Shown one piece after another: positions 1 through 10,337 of a stretch of DNA of 64,000 bases. Position numbers and translations under genes: made by a program. Source of the DNA: Sorghum bicolor (taxonomy: Eukaryota > Streptophyta > Magnoliopsida > Poales > Poaceae); assembly GCF_000003195.3 (NCBI RefSeq), contig NC_012870.2:34412741-34476740 (forward strand). Reading direction: 5' to 3'. Below the pieces are notes generated by a model. It did no database searches. It was not told the origin of the DNA and saw nothing but the letters and a program-made list of their open reading frames with translations. Positions within the stretch are counted from its first letter, which is position 1; every line of letters starts with the position of its first letter.

Positions 1-338
1 AAGAATTAGAAGAAATAGACGTGATCCATTTTTACCTTCCCATGGAGAATTAGAGTCTGACCTTTTTAATCTGACGTTTTTGGACCACGTATATATTTTT
101 CAGAATAAAATTTGCATCTAGAAGCATGCTCGAGGAGGCGGGCCCATAGAGGGGTCAGACACAGGGCGGGCGCCCTGAGGATGAGGGCGGGCGCCCAACC
201 CCTATCTCCCCTCGGCCCCGGTCTCCTCAGTCACGATAAACTCATCTAAGGTTATCCAAATAATCACGCAGATGGTTTATTACGCACGCATGGCGGTGGG
301 AGTATCCCGAGCAAACCCTAGAGGCACTTTTTGACCCC

Positions 339-348
339 TATATAAACA
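339..348 (+). promoter_or_regulatory. TATA box of an internal promoter
   Basis: CTATATAAAC lies about 90 bp upstream of the ATG at 435 and about 140 bp downstream of the paired GC boxes. The spacing fits a plant core promoter. No LTR boundary is seen here, so it is read as an internal or gene promoter. Confidence 0.45.
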
Positions 349-434
349 GACCACTGACGTCAGCTTTCAACACCCATTTATTCAAGCCTTCTCTCCTTCC
401 TCAATTAAAGCTTGCTTAGTTCCTCGCTATTTCA

Positions 435-493
435 ATGGCCGACGAGTTCCACGATGATTGGGAAGTCGTCCCCTATGACCTCAACAAGAAGAA
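435..493 (+). CDS. Start of a truncated ORF (about 20 codons)
   Basis: An ATG opens an acidic peptide beginning MADEFHDDWEVVPYD, which is lost where the LTR at 494 starts. It is downstream of a TATA box and a pyrimidine-rich leader, so the start is plausible. I do not recognise the protein. By position it could be the N-terminus of an env-position ORF of an Athila-like element. Confidence 0.3.
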
Positions 494-2131
494 TGTTTAC
501 GGTCCTTAAGTATCAAATATAATCAACAAATAAACAAAGAAAAGGATCCAAATGCAACCGACACCCAGACTTAGGGTTTTATCGGATAGAATTCCACGAG
601 TTTTGGTGTTTGTCTATTTCTGCAGGGGGTTATCAGGAAATATGGAGGAAAGGCCCACACGTCGGGTTTACATAGAGATATTAATGTGCACCGCAATTAT
701 CCAACATCTAGAAGAGTCCAGAAGACACAAGAACGAGCGGGAGGTCGAGCGGTCCTGGGGACAGGGCGCCCGCCCTCCCCCCTTGGGCGCCCGCCCTGGC
801 CTGAGAGCCAATCAAGCTGAGTCTCGTGGATCATGCTCCACCGACCTAGAGGATTAAGGGAAACCGTGCGATTAAGGTCGGTTTGATCTGACGGCCCATA
901 TTCATTTGGAAGGACTATATAAGCAGGCCCCCTGGCCCTGGAGGGGGGACCTCTGAAACCCTTATTCATTGATCCATCTCGGGAGAAGAAGCCTAGAGCC
1001 ACCACATCAACTAGATCTCTAGTTTAGCATAGCTACATAGGATTAGAACTAGAAGCAATCAATCTTCGATTGGTTTCCAGATCTGTCAAGAGAATTCTTG
1101 GTACTTCCTCTACTGTTCTTCATTTGTTCATCATTATTCTTCAATATTATGAATATGACTTTGTTCTACTTCAATATATTGATTATGACTTTGCTCCACT
1201 TGTTTATATTTGCAATTATATCATTCTTAGTTTATCATAGTTATATGCTTGGCTTAGTTAGATTGGAATTATATACATGTTTAGGATCGTATAGTGTTTA
1301 TCCATGTGTACAGTGGGTAAATGATAAGTATTGTGTAGGCATGGTGCCTATACCGTATTTATCTGCGATTGTTCCCTATATGCCGGATCGCGGGGTAGTT
1401 CGTGGTGGTGACAGCTCCATTGATTCTTATATAGTCCCCCTCCCGTGTATAAGGCAGGCAGAGCAACATTATTACAGGGGAGTGATTGCTATGTTTCTCA
1501 TCTTCCTTGATAATATCACTATGCATGGGCGTAGTCCTGTCTCGCAATGATTGCCAAGTACAATTGCACTAACTATGATATGCTAGACTTTATAGTTAAG
1601 AATAACTTAAGAAATATTCTTGTAGTTCATCCTAATTCCATGCTAATGACTTGCTAGAATATCTGTTGAGGTGCTTATCATTATTTTATGTGGCTAGTTA
1701 TGCTGATCAGATTAATTATCTTTGTCACCATTCATACTTTATCTATATTTTATGTGACATTTATCCCTGTATGAAAGAGATAGATAAATGCTCTCTATTA
1801 CACGTGCAATGATAGATACTCAATTCCATATTTCATTCCATAATCAACATTGATGATTAGCATTGCCTTCCCAGTGGTAAAATATAAATAACGATACTTG
1901 GAATACTTCCCGGTTAAAATGCTACATCGGTATTAATCTGTGCGCTTGCAGATCTCATTTATTATTCATTCAGAAGAGCAATTGCATATTTCAATACCAT
2001 GTCTCTCATGTCATCCTGGGTATGACAACTTGGCTTAAGTGGCATGAGGGATAGGTTCGGTATTTTTGGCGCCGTTATCAGAATTAGAAAACTATGTCTA
2101 CTTTTGGTAATGACGTTTAGAATGCCCAACA
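494..2131 (+). repeat. Family-A LTR, copy 1 (5' end of element O)
   Basis: This 1638-bp LTR starts TGTTTACGG (the second position pair of the usual TGTTGACGG is altered) and ends AATGCCCAACA. U3 carries paired GGGCGCCCGCCC boxes (about 765-800) and a TATA box in ACTATATAAGCAGG near 924. A 133-codon ORF (1149-1550) lies downstream. It is followed by a primer site and leader, so it acts as a 5' LTR. Confidence 0.9.
1149..1550 (+). CDS. LTR-embedded hydrophobic ORF (133 aa), function unknown
   Basis: The ATG at 1149 appears to be the first AUG downstream of the LTR TATA box (about 924). The N-terminal 50 residues are very hydrophobic, suggesting one or two membrane helices, and the rest contains a GDSSIDSYIV segment. 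The same frame is open in every family-A LTR: 3207-3572 (short N-terminus from a small deletion), 5203-5604, 17617-18018 and 55639-56040. A relative is open in family-C LTRs on the minus strand (36638-36315 and 51952-51629). I know of no such protein family. The ORF could be a leader ORF affecting gag translation, or only a chance open frame kept by recent common descent. Confidence 0.4.
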   Translation: MNMTLFYFNILIMTLLHLFIFAIISFLVYHSYMLGLVRLELYTCLGSYSVYPCVQWVNDKYCVGMVPIPYLSAIVPYMPDRGVVRGGDSSIDSYIVPLPCIRQAEQHYYRGVIAMFLIFLDNITMHGRSPVSQ

Positions 2132-2139
2132 AGCATTTT

Positions 2140-2157
2140 TGGCACCATTGCCGGGGA
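2140..2157 (+). other. Primer binding site, tRNA-Asp type, decayed
   Basis: Nine bases after the LTR end is a copy of the Athila-type site TGGCGCCGTTGCCGGGGA with two G-to-A changes at CG positions. The sequence is complementary to the 3' end of plant tRNA-Asp(GUC). Confidence 0.8.
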
Positions 2158-2294
2158 AGGTTGATTACTAATAAGGAATGAATACGGAATTTCGAGTCAT
2201 CATTCGCATCACTAATATGATCGAGATTATCAATTTTCTCATACAGTTTTACCCCTTTATTTTTCTATTTTGATTATTTTATGCAGGGTAATGT

Positions 2295-2533
2295 ATGAAT
2301 AGAAGACATCTTCCAGGAAATTTTATTGACGATCCCGAAGCATTATTCAGAAAAACAAGAGCCAAGCTCAAGAAGACATCGTCAACACTTCAGCACAAAG
2401 CTTCGTCCAATCCAAAAGATCGCCGAAGTTTCATCTGGAACTTGTCTTTAGAGTTCGAAGTCATGGCGAACAAGTCGATCCGTGAGTTCTCAGCTCTCCT
2501 ATGAACAACATCCGTACTGGACCTACTATGGAG
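2295..2533 (+). pseudogene. gag N-terminus, duplicated copy 1
   Basis: The frame opens MNRRHLPGNFIDDPEALF and is basic and Lys/Ser rich, like the other family-A gag starts at 4314 and 6349. It hits TGA at 2504 and the homology stops at 2533, exactly at TGGAG followed by the next LTR. That junction is identical to the one at 4553, which marks it as a recombinational duplicate rather than a separate insertion. Confidence 0.75.
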
Positions 2534-4150
2534 TGTTGACGGTCCTTAAGTATCAAATATAATCAACAAATAAACAAAGAAAAAGGAGCCAAATGCAACT
2601 CACACCCAGACTTAGGGTTTTATCTGATAGAATTCCATGAGTTTTGGTGTTTGTCTATTTCTGCAGGGGGTTATCTGGAAATATGGAGGAAAGGCCCACA
2701 CGTCGGGTTTACATAGAGATATTAATGTGCACCGCAATTATCCAACATCTATAATAGTCCAGAAGCCACGAGAACGAGCGGGAGGCCGAGCGGTCCTGGG
2801 GACAGGGCGCCCGCCCTCCCCCCTTGGGCGCTCGCCCTGGCCTGAGAGCCAATCAAGCTGAGTCTCTTGGATCATGCTCCACCGACCTAGAGGATTAAGG
2901 AAAACCGTGCGATTAAGATCGGTTTGATTCGACGGCCCATATTCATTTGGAAGGACTATATAAGCAGGCCCCCTGGCCCCTGGAGGGGGGAACTTTGAAA
3001 CCCTTATTCATTCATCCATCTCGGGAAAAGAAGCCTAGAGCCACCACATCAACTAGATCTCTAGTTTAGCATAGCTACATAGGGTTAGAACTAGAAGGAA
3101 TCAATCTTCGATTGGTTTCCGGATCTGTCAAGAGGATTCTTGGTAATTTCTCTACTGTTCTTCATTTGTTCATCATTATTCTTCAATATACTTCAAAATA
3201 TTGATTATGACTTTGCTCTACTTGTTTATATTTGCAATTATATCGTTCTTAGTTTATCATAGTTTTATACTTGGCTTAGTTAGATTGGAATTATATACAT
3301 GTTTAGGATCGTATAACGTTTATCCATGTGGACAGTGGGTAAATGATAAGTATTGTGTAGGTGTGGTGCCTATACCGTATTTATCTGCGATTGTACCCTA
3401 TATGCCAGATCGCGGGGTAGTTCGTGGTGGTGACAGCTCCATTGATTCTTATATAGTCCCCCTCCCGTGTATAGGGCAGGCAGAGCAACATTATTACAGG
3501 GGAGTGATTGCTATGTTTCTCATCTTCCTTGATAATATCACTATGCATGGGCGTAGTCCTGTCTCGCAATGATTGCCAAGTATAATTGCACTAACTATGA
3601 TATGCTAGACTTTATAGTTAAGAATAACTTAGGAAATATTCTTGTAGTTCATCCTAATTCCATGCTAATGACTTGCTAGAATATCTGTTGAGGTGCTTAT
3701 CATTATTATATGTGGCTAGTTATGCTGATCAGATTAATTATCTTTGTCACCATTCATACTTTATCTATATTTTATGTGACATTTATCCCTGTATGAAAGA
3801 GATAGATAAATGCTCTTACACGTGCAATGATAGATACTCAATTCCATATTTCATTCCATAATCAACATTGATGATTAGCAATCCCTTCCCAGTGGTAAAA
3901 ATATAAATAACGATACTTGGAATACTTTCCGATTAAAATGCTACATCGGTATTAATCTGTGCGCTTGCAGATCTCATTTATTATTCATTCAGAAGAGCAA
4001 TTGCATATTTCAATACTGCGTCTCTCATGTCATCCTGGGTATGACAACTTGGCTTAAGTGGTATGAGGGATAGGTTCGGTATTTTTGGCGTCGTTATTAG
4101 AATTTGAAAACTAAGTCTACTTTTGGTAATGACGTTTAGAATGCCCAACA
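2534..4150 (+). repeat. Family-A LTR, copy 2 (duplicated)
   Basis: This 1617-bp LTR runs TGTTGACGG to CCCAACA. A deletion of about 28 bp near 3190 removes the first codons of the LTR ORF. It is flanked on both sides by gag leader fragments, so it is an extra LTR in a tandem LTR-leader array. A primer site with one mismatch follows at 4159-4176. Confidence 0.9.
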
Positions 4151-4313
4151 AGCATTTTTGGCCCCGTTGCCGGGGAAGGTTGATTACTATTAAGGAATGA
4201 ATATGGAATTTCGAGTCATCATTCGCATCACTAATATGATCGAGATTATCAATTCTCTCATACAGTTTTACCCCTTTATTTTTCTATTTTGATTATTTTA
4301 TGCAGGGTAATGT

Positions 4314-4553
4314 ATGAATAGAAGACGTCTTCCAGGAAATTTGGTTGACGATCCCAAAGCATTATTCAGAAAAACAAGAGCCAAGCTCAAGAAGACATCG
4401 TCAACACTTCAGCACAAAGCTTCATCCAATCCAAAAGATCGTCGAAGTTTCATCCGGAACTTGTCTTTAGAGTTCGAAGTCATGGCGAACAAGTCAATCC
4501 ACGAGTTCTCAGCTCCCACTACGAACAACATCCGTATTGGACCTGCTGTGGAG
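4314..4553 (+). pseudogene. gag N-terminus of element O
   Basis: About 80 codons start MNRRRLPGNLVDDPKALF and include the family signature NKSIHEFSAPT. The frame is cut at 4549-4553 (TGGAG), and the rest of the gene resumes after the second TGGAG copy at 18601-18605 in the same frame. The interruption is the insertion of element I. Confidence 0.85.
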
Positions 4554-6185
4554 TGTTGACGGTCCTTAAGTATCAAATATAATCAACAAATAAACAAAGA
4601 AAAGGATCCAAATGCAACCGACACCCAGAATTAGGGTTTTATCTGACAGAATTCCATGAGTTTTGGTGTTTGTCTATTTCTGTAGGGGGTTATCAGGAAT
4701 TATGGAGGAAAGGCCCACATGTCGGGTTTACATAGAGATATTAACGTGCACCCCAATTATCCAACATCTAGATGAGTCCAGAAGCCTCGAGAACGAGCGG
4801 GAGGCCGAGCGAGCCCGGGGGCAGGGCGCCCGCCCTGGCCTGAGAGCCAATCAGGCTCCGCCTCGTGGATCATGCTCCACCGACCTAAGGGATTAAGGAA
4901 AACCATGCAATTAAGGTCGGTTTGATCCGACGGTCCATATTCATTTGGAGGGACTATATAATCAGGCCCCCTGGCCCCTGGAGGAAAGGACCTCAGAAGC
5001 CCTAATTCATTCATTCATCTCGGGAGAAGAAGTCCCTGATCAAGCCTTAGAGCCACCATATCAACTAGATCTCTTGTTTAGCATAGCTACATAGGATTAG
5101 AACTAGAAGGAGTCAATCTTCGATTGGTTTCCAGATCTGTCAAGAGGATTCTTGGTAATTCCTCTACTGTTCTTCATTTGTTCATCATTGTTCTTCAATA
5201 TTATGAATATGACTTTGTTCTACTTCAATATATTGATTATGACTTTGCTCTACTTGTTTATATTTGCAATTATATCATTCTTAGTTTATCATAGTTATAT
5301 GCTTAGCTTAGTTAGATTGGAATTATATACATGTTTAGGATCGTATAGCGTTTATCCATGTGTAAAGTGGGTAAATGATAAGTATTGTGTAGGCGTGGTG
5401 CCTATACCGTATTTATCTGCGATTGTACCCTATATGCCAGATCGTGGGGTAGTTCGTGGTGGTGACAGCTCCATTGATTCTTATATAGTCCGCCTCTCGT
5501 GTATAGGGCAGACAGAACAACATTATTACAGGGGAGTGATTGTTATGTTTCTCATCTTCGTTGATAATATCACTATGTATGGGCGTAGTCCTGTCTCGCA
5601 ATGATTGCCAAGTATAATTGCACTAACTATTATATGCTAGACTTTATAGTTAAGAATAACTTAGGAAATATTCTTGTAGTTCATCCTAATTCCATGCTAA
5701 TGACTTGCTAGAATATCTGTTGAGGTGCTTATCATTATTATATGTGGCTAGTTATTCTGATCAGATTAATTATCGTTGTCACCATTCATACTTTATCTAT
5801 ATCTTATGTGACACTTATCCCTGTATGAAAGAGATAGATAAATGCTCTCTATTACACATGCAATGATAGATACTCAATTCCATATTCCATTCCATGATCA
5901 ACATTGATGATTAGCAATCCCTTCCTAGTGGTAAAAATATAAATAACGATACGTGGAATACTTCCCGGTTAAAATGCTACATCGATATTAATCTGTGCGC
6001 TTCCAGATCTTATTTATTATTCATTCAGTACAGCAATTGCATATTTCAATACCGCGTCTGTCATGTCATGCTGGGGATGACAACTTGGCTTAAGTGGCAT
6101 GAGGGATAGGTTTGGCATTTTTGGCGTCGTTATTAGAATTAGAAAATTAAGTCTACTTTTTTAATGACGTTAAGAATGCCCAACA
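4554..6185 (+). repeat. 5' LTR of element I (family A)
   Basis: TGTTGACGG to CCCAACA, 1632 bp, preceded by the TGGAG target duplication. The TATA box lies in ACTATATAATCAGG near 4955. It keeps only one GGGCGCCCGCCC box where copy 1 has two, a feature shared with the 3' LTR at 16969. This supports pairing these two as LTRs of one element. Confidence 0.92.
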
Positions 6186-6193
6186 AGCATTTT

Positions 6194-6211
6194 TGGCGCC
6201 GTTGCCGGGGA
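6194..6211 (+). other. Primer binding site of element I, tRNA-Asp type
   Basis: TGGCGCCGTTGCCGGGGA is present without mismatch nine bases after the LTR. It is complementary to the 3' end of plant tRNA-Asp, the primer used by Athila-group elements. Confidence 0.88.
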
Positions 6212-6348
6212 AGGTTGATTACTAATAAGGAATGAATACGGAATTTCGAGTCATCATTCGCATCACTAATATGATTGAGATTGTCAATTCTCTTATACAG
6301 CTTTACCCCTGTATTTTTCTATTTTGATTATTTTATGCAGGGTAATGT

Positions 6349-6756
6349 ATGAATAGAAGACATCTTCCAGGAAATTATGTTGACAACCCCGAAGTGTTAT
6401 TCAGAAAAACAAGTGCCAAGCTCAAGAAGACATCGTCAACTCTTCAGCACGAAGCTTCATTCAATCCAGAAGATCACCGGAATTTGTCTTCAGAGTTCGA
6501 AGCCATGGCGAACAAATCGATCTGTGAGTTCTCAGCTCCCACTACGGACAACATCCGCACTGGACCTGCTGCAAAGATCGACGGCAACTTTGAGATCAAG
6601 CCTGGACTTATCAACATGGTGCAATCCAACCAGTTATGTGGGAAGGCACACGAAGATGCTAGTGCTCATCTCCAACACTTCCTGGAGATTTACAGCACAT
6701 TCACCATATCAAGAGTCCCCAGAGATGCTATACTACTTCGCCTCTTCCCATTCTCA
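6349..6756 (+). pseudogene. gag of element I, 5' part
   Basis: The frame runs from MNRRHLPGNYVDN through the capsid-like segment containing GKAHEDASAHLQHFLEI and ends at LLRLFPFS, where a CACTA transposon interrupts it at the TCA of 6754-6756. The capsid region resembles the plant retrotransposon gag fold, by similarity to the uninterrupted copy at 18601. Gag would form the virus-like particle. The frame resumes at 10338. Confidence 0.85.
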
Positions 6757-9700
6757 CACTACAAGAGGTGGGTGGCTTTTTGACATATTTAGCATGACAA
6801 AGTCCATAATGTCATTATATTATTTGTTTTATGACATTATATTTTAGACACCTTGACTTAATGACAAAAAAAATGTATGTCACAACAAATGTCATATAAC
6901 TAATCAAATTTTATCTAGTGACGATATTTGATATGTCATAAGGTCTATTTATATGTCACAACATCTAGTGACTATATTTGATATGTCATAAGGTATATTT
7001 ATATGTCACAAAATATTTATTGAATTATTTTTAGATAATTTGCAAAGAACATTGCCACATCAGTAATACGAATTCTGTGACGTGTCTCTTTTGAGCCTAG
7101 TCAGTCTATGATTATATAATATTTGTCAAATACAAACGGAAGTGCTACAGTAGCCAAAGCCAAAAATTTTACCCAACTAACACTACAATAAATACATGGC
7201 TTTTTAACGTTTTTAGTATGACAATTGTAAGAATGTTACTATATCATCCATTTTGTGACATTATATGTTAGGCATAGTGACTTAGTGACAATTAAAAGTT
7301 GTATGTCAGAAAAAATTCTATGTTTTGTCAAAAGAATTCTATAATTTTCAGTTGTTTAAATATAGTTGGATGGAGAAATGACCAATATTACTATGCAGAC
7401 CATGGCCCAAATCGGCCCATCTAAAAACCCTAGACTATATAACCCATTCCTATCTCTCCCTCACCCTCCCTCAGCCGCACAACTCTCTCTCTCTGCCCTT
7501 ATCCCTAGCACAAAATGGACGCCACCGCCACCGCGGCTGCGAGGCGCCTCCTCCTCCCGCTCCGCGCCCTGCCGCCGGCGCCGCCGCGGGGCGCGGCGGT
7601 CTCCGCGCCGCGCGCCCGGCGGTGACACGGTCCGAGGAGGAGAGTCCATGCCTCCCCAGCGCGCGCGTCCCTGGACAGCGCCGCGGTCCTGCTCGATGCC
7701 GCGGCCGCGGTGGCCGTCGGCGGGACAGGGTACTCGCAGGCGAGCTACTACACGTCGCTGGGGCTGTTCGTTCTCTCCGTGCTGGGGCTGTGGTCCCTCA
7801 TCAAGCGCTCCGTCAAGTCCAAGGTCTCGGATCCATCCGTGTGCCACTCTCCCCTCTTCCGTTTTCCGTTGCTGCTTGCCTCCGTCTTTGCTCGCCCTCG
7901 CACGCGCGCACCGCACCCACGTCTTAGTGCGCTGTGCTCGTGCCAGACTTGCTGGTGCCTACTTGCTGATCAGAATTGGGTAACTCTGGCTCCTGGATGG
8001 GCTTATCTTGTGTCTCGGCGAGCGTACACACGGGTTTGATCTCCCTATTTTCTGAATGCCTGGTATATCTGATAACTGAATGGCTCTCTGGCAGATGGCG
8101 CTTTGTTGCAACCCTGCTGCACCTGGGATTATGGTAGCTTCTGTTGCTACCAAACTGACATGCTAAAGAATGACAATGAGAATGACAAGAGAGGGGCGTC
8201 GCTATATGGAATGTTGTATGCACGCTGTTTGCTATCATTCTTATTCTATATTTTCCAGTGAATTTGTGAATATGTTGATTGTTATTCAGTAGTGTGAATC
8301 TGTTCCTAGTGTGCATACATGTCTCATCATTTATGTTTCTGCACTAGCAACACAATGGTATATACAGAAATGGTATTCATAGTTGATCATAAATTATATA
8401 TGAGCATTAAATAATTTATAGACAACCAAATAGACAGCCTCTGTCTATGGGTTGTATGAGTTGTCTATTTAACTGTCTCTATTGTAAATTCCAAGAATAT
8501 ATAGGCAGCAACTGTCTATGGGTTGTACATACCCTTACAACAGCCTTTGTTTATTATGATATTCAAATACTTTGCACATTATGTGAGCAAGTGTGTTACC
8601 TGACTCTACATTTCTTTGATCCTGTTTAGAGAATTTGGAATTATGTCAATTCTGGCTCTGTTATTTTAAGGTCAGGCATATTTTAAAGTCTATAGCTGAT
8701 GCCTGCATCAGGCAAGAATAGAAGGAATATGTTGATTTTACAGCTAATTAGCAATCCTGCTATTGTTCTCAATATATCTAACTCTAGATATTCTCTCTAC
8801 AGACTAGAACTGACAAGAAGTATGGTGGACTGAGTTTATCATATGAAGATGTTGGGTCAAGTTCTTGCAGTCACAGGTAAATTTTCTCACTGTTAGCCTT
8901 ATTAACATGCTATGCATGGTTGTAAACAGATGAGTTTTCAGAACATAGTGGTCATGCCCATCTTCAGTCAGTGTATCTTCTGGGGTAACCTTTTAATTCG
9001 GTAACCTTTTAACTTAATTTGGTAACCTTTTAACTTCTATCACAAATCTAAAATTTGAACTTACAACAATATTGACATGCAACATTTTCTTCTACTGAAA
9101 TAATTTCTTGCCTTGTCTTGGTAAAGAATCAAGACATTTTCTTAGTAAAGAATTAAGACCTTTTCTTAAGCTATAGCTGAATATTCCTTGCTGCTGGCTT
9201 TTTGCTTGCTTCTGGAACAGTAGGGAGAAATCATTAATGTGTTGCCTGGCATATTATTCAGCTAGACAGCCAACTGTAGAAGAATGAAGTTAGATCAACG
9301 TAGTTACAATTTAGTTACAATTTTTGAATTGAATAAGGCACCTGATGAGGGTACAAGTTGTCAATGTTTTGATCAGCTATCCTGGTGCCATGGTTGCAGG
9401 TTTATGTTAAGAGCACATTTTTTACTCACTCCATCTACAAGCCTCAAGTAACCCTTCATTGACCAACTATTTCTACTATATATTGGCTTTTCTATATAGT
9501 TAGGATACTATGGTTCTGTAATGTTGTATAGTCTCAATGTCAGATAAATGGACAATATTTTAAAATTATAACCAGGGAGCTTGTTTCACGGTACAACCTA
9601 GTTGTAGTATTATCTTTGTGGATAGATTTGTTTCATTAACTGTTATATGTTGACCAGGGAGCTTGGTTCTGTCCAATAGATATGCATGAACCTAGAGCTA

Positions 9701-10337
9701 ACTCTAATCTTTATATCTTTAACTAATTTGGCTACCATTTGCTTCTTTCAGATTGGTTAATAGTGTGGTATGGAGGATGTCTCAGTAAAGTGAAAAGCCT
9801 CAGTAATGTTTAGGGGTAGCTACATCTCTTTTTGTTAGCTTGATGAATATTCAAGATGTTGAAATGGCTATGTTCATTGTCATTTTGGACATGTGACTTA
9901 GATGTAGCGTGATATATATTGCTACCTGGATGTATGAGTTTGACAATATAATTTTTCCAACCTGGGATTTTGTCAAGATTGTGTAATTGTTGAGTGAGTG
10001 GGCTGAAAAACAATTGTGGACTCTAGCAAGCCAAATTTAATTTGTGACATTTTTCTCCATCCTGCCATGTCAGCAATTCATCCTATGTGGCATTGCCTAC
10101 ATGGCAAGGCTAGGATTTAATGACAGTAAACTAGTGTCATAAGATTATATGACACTAAAATCACACGTCATAAACTTATGACATTTAGCAAAACAGATGT
10201 CATAAAATCATTTTGTGACAGTGGCTTTTTGACATTACAGTTTATGTCACCTTGATGTCATAAAACTCAATTTGTGACATAAATTGCATACATTATGACA
10301 TAATAGAATGTCAAAAAGCCACACACTTCTTGTAGTG
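6757..10337 (+). mobile_element. CACTA-like DNA transposon with captured gene fragment, non-autonomous
   Basis: The ends are CACTACAAGAGGTGGGTGG and, on the opposite strand, CACTACAAGAAGTGTGTGG, giving imperfect inverted repeats of about 30 bp. The flanking TCA is duplicated (6754-6756 and 10338-10340), and its removal rejoins the interrupted gag. Subterminal zones are rich in short TGTCATA/TATGACA repeats in both orientations, as in CACTA elements. A second CACTAC-type end at about 7183 suggests a nested or composite end. No transposase is recognisable. The interior carries a GC-rich, intron-containing host gene fragment. Confidence 0.85.
7515..8876 (+). pseudogene. Captured nuclear gene fragment inside the CACTA element
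   Basis: A GC-rich first exon starts at ATG 7515 with an Ala/Arg/Pro-rich N-terminus like a plastid transit peptide. After a frame disruption near 7620 it continues in another frame with a membrane segment containing YSQASYYTSLGLF and WSLIKRSVKSK, ending at a GT donor at 7824. An AG acceptor at 8801-8802 precedes a short exon (8803-8876), which ends at another GT. The second segment reminds me of plastid membrane-protein assembly factors of the CCB type, but I am not sure of that. The frame break, the missing C-terminus and the transposon ends on both sides point to a captured, probably nonfunctional copy. Confidence 0.55.

Larger units (their letters stand above)
1..493 (+). other. Truncated internal region of an Athila-like element, cut by element O
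   Basis: This stretch holds no complete gene. It contains two GGGCGGGCGCCC boxes (about 162-205), a TATA box, a leader and the first codons of an ORF that stops where the LTR of element O begins. The layout (a TCTAGAAGCATG stretch, GC boxes, TATA, long leader, ORF) parallels the spacer upstream of the env-position ORF in element C (about 48300-48570, minus strand). I infer a piece of another Athila-like element that O inserted into. A truncated host gene is the alternative. Confidence 0.4.

Noticed and set aside
1359..1547. Minus-strand 62-codon ORF repeated in family-A LTRs
   Set aside because: Exact antisense of the LTR ORF and lies against LTR transcription; recurrence is explained by LTR copies.
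2140..2160. tRNA-Asp gene fragment
   Set aside because: Only the 18-base primer complement is present, at the right distance from an LTR end; no tRNA body.
494..4553. Two solo LTRs independently inserted at the same site
   Set aside because: The gag leader between them is duplicated too, and the junction base is identical, so recombination explains it better.
7461..7916. Minus-strand ORF of 151 codons
   Set aside because: It is an antisense shadow of the GC-rich captured exon; it has no family features and spans the intron border.
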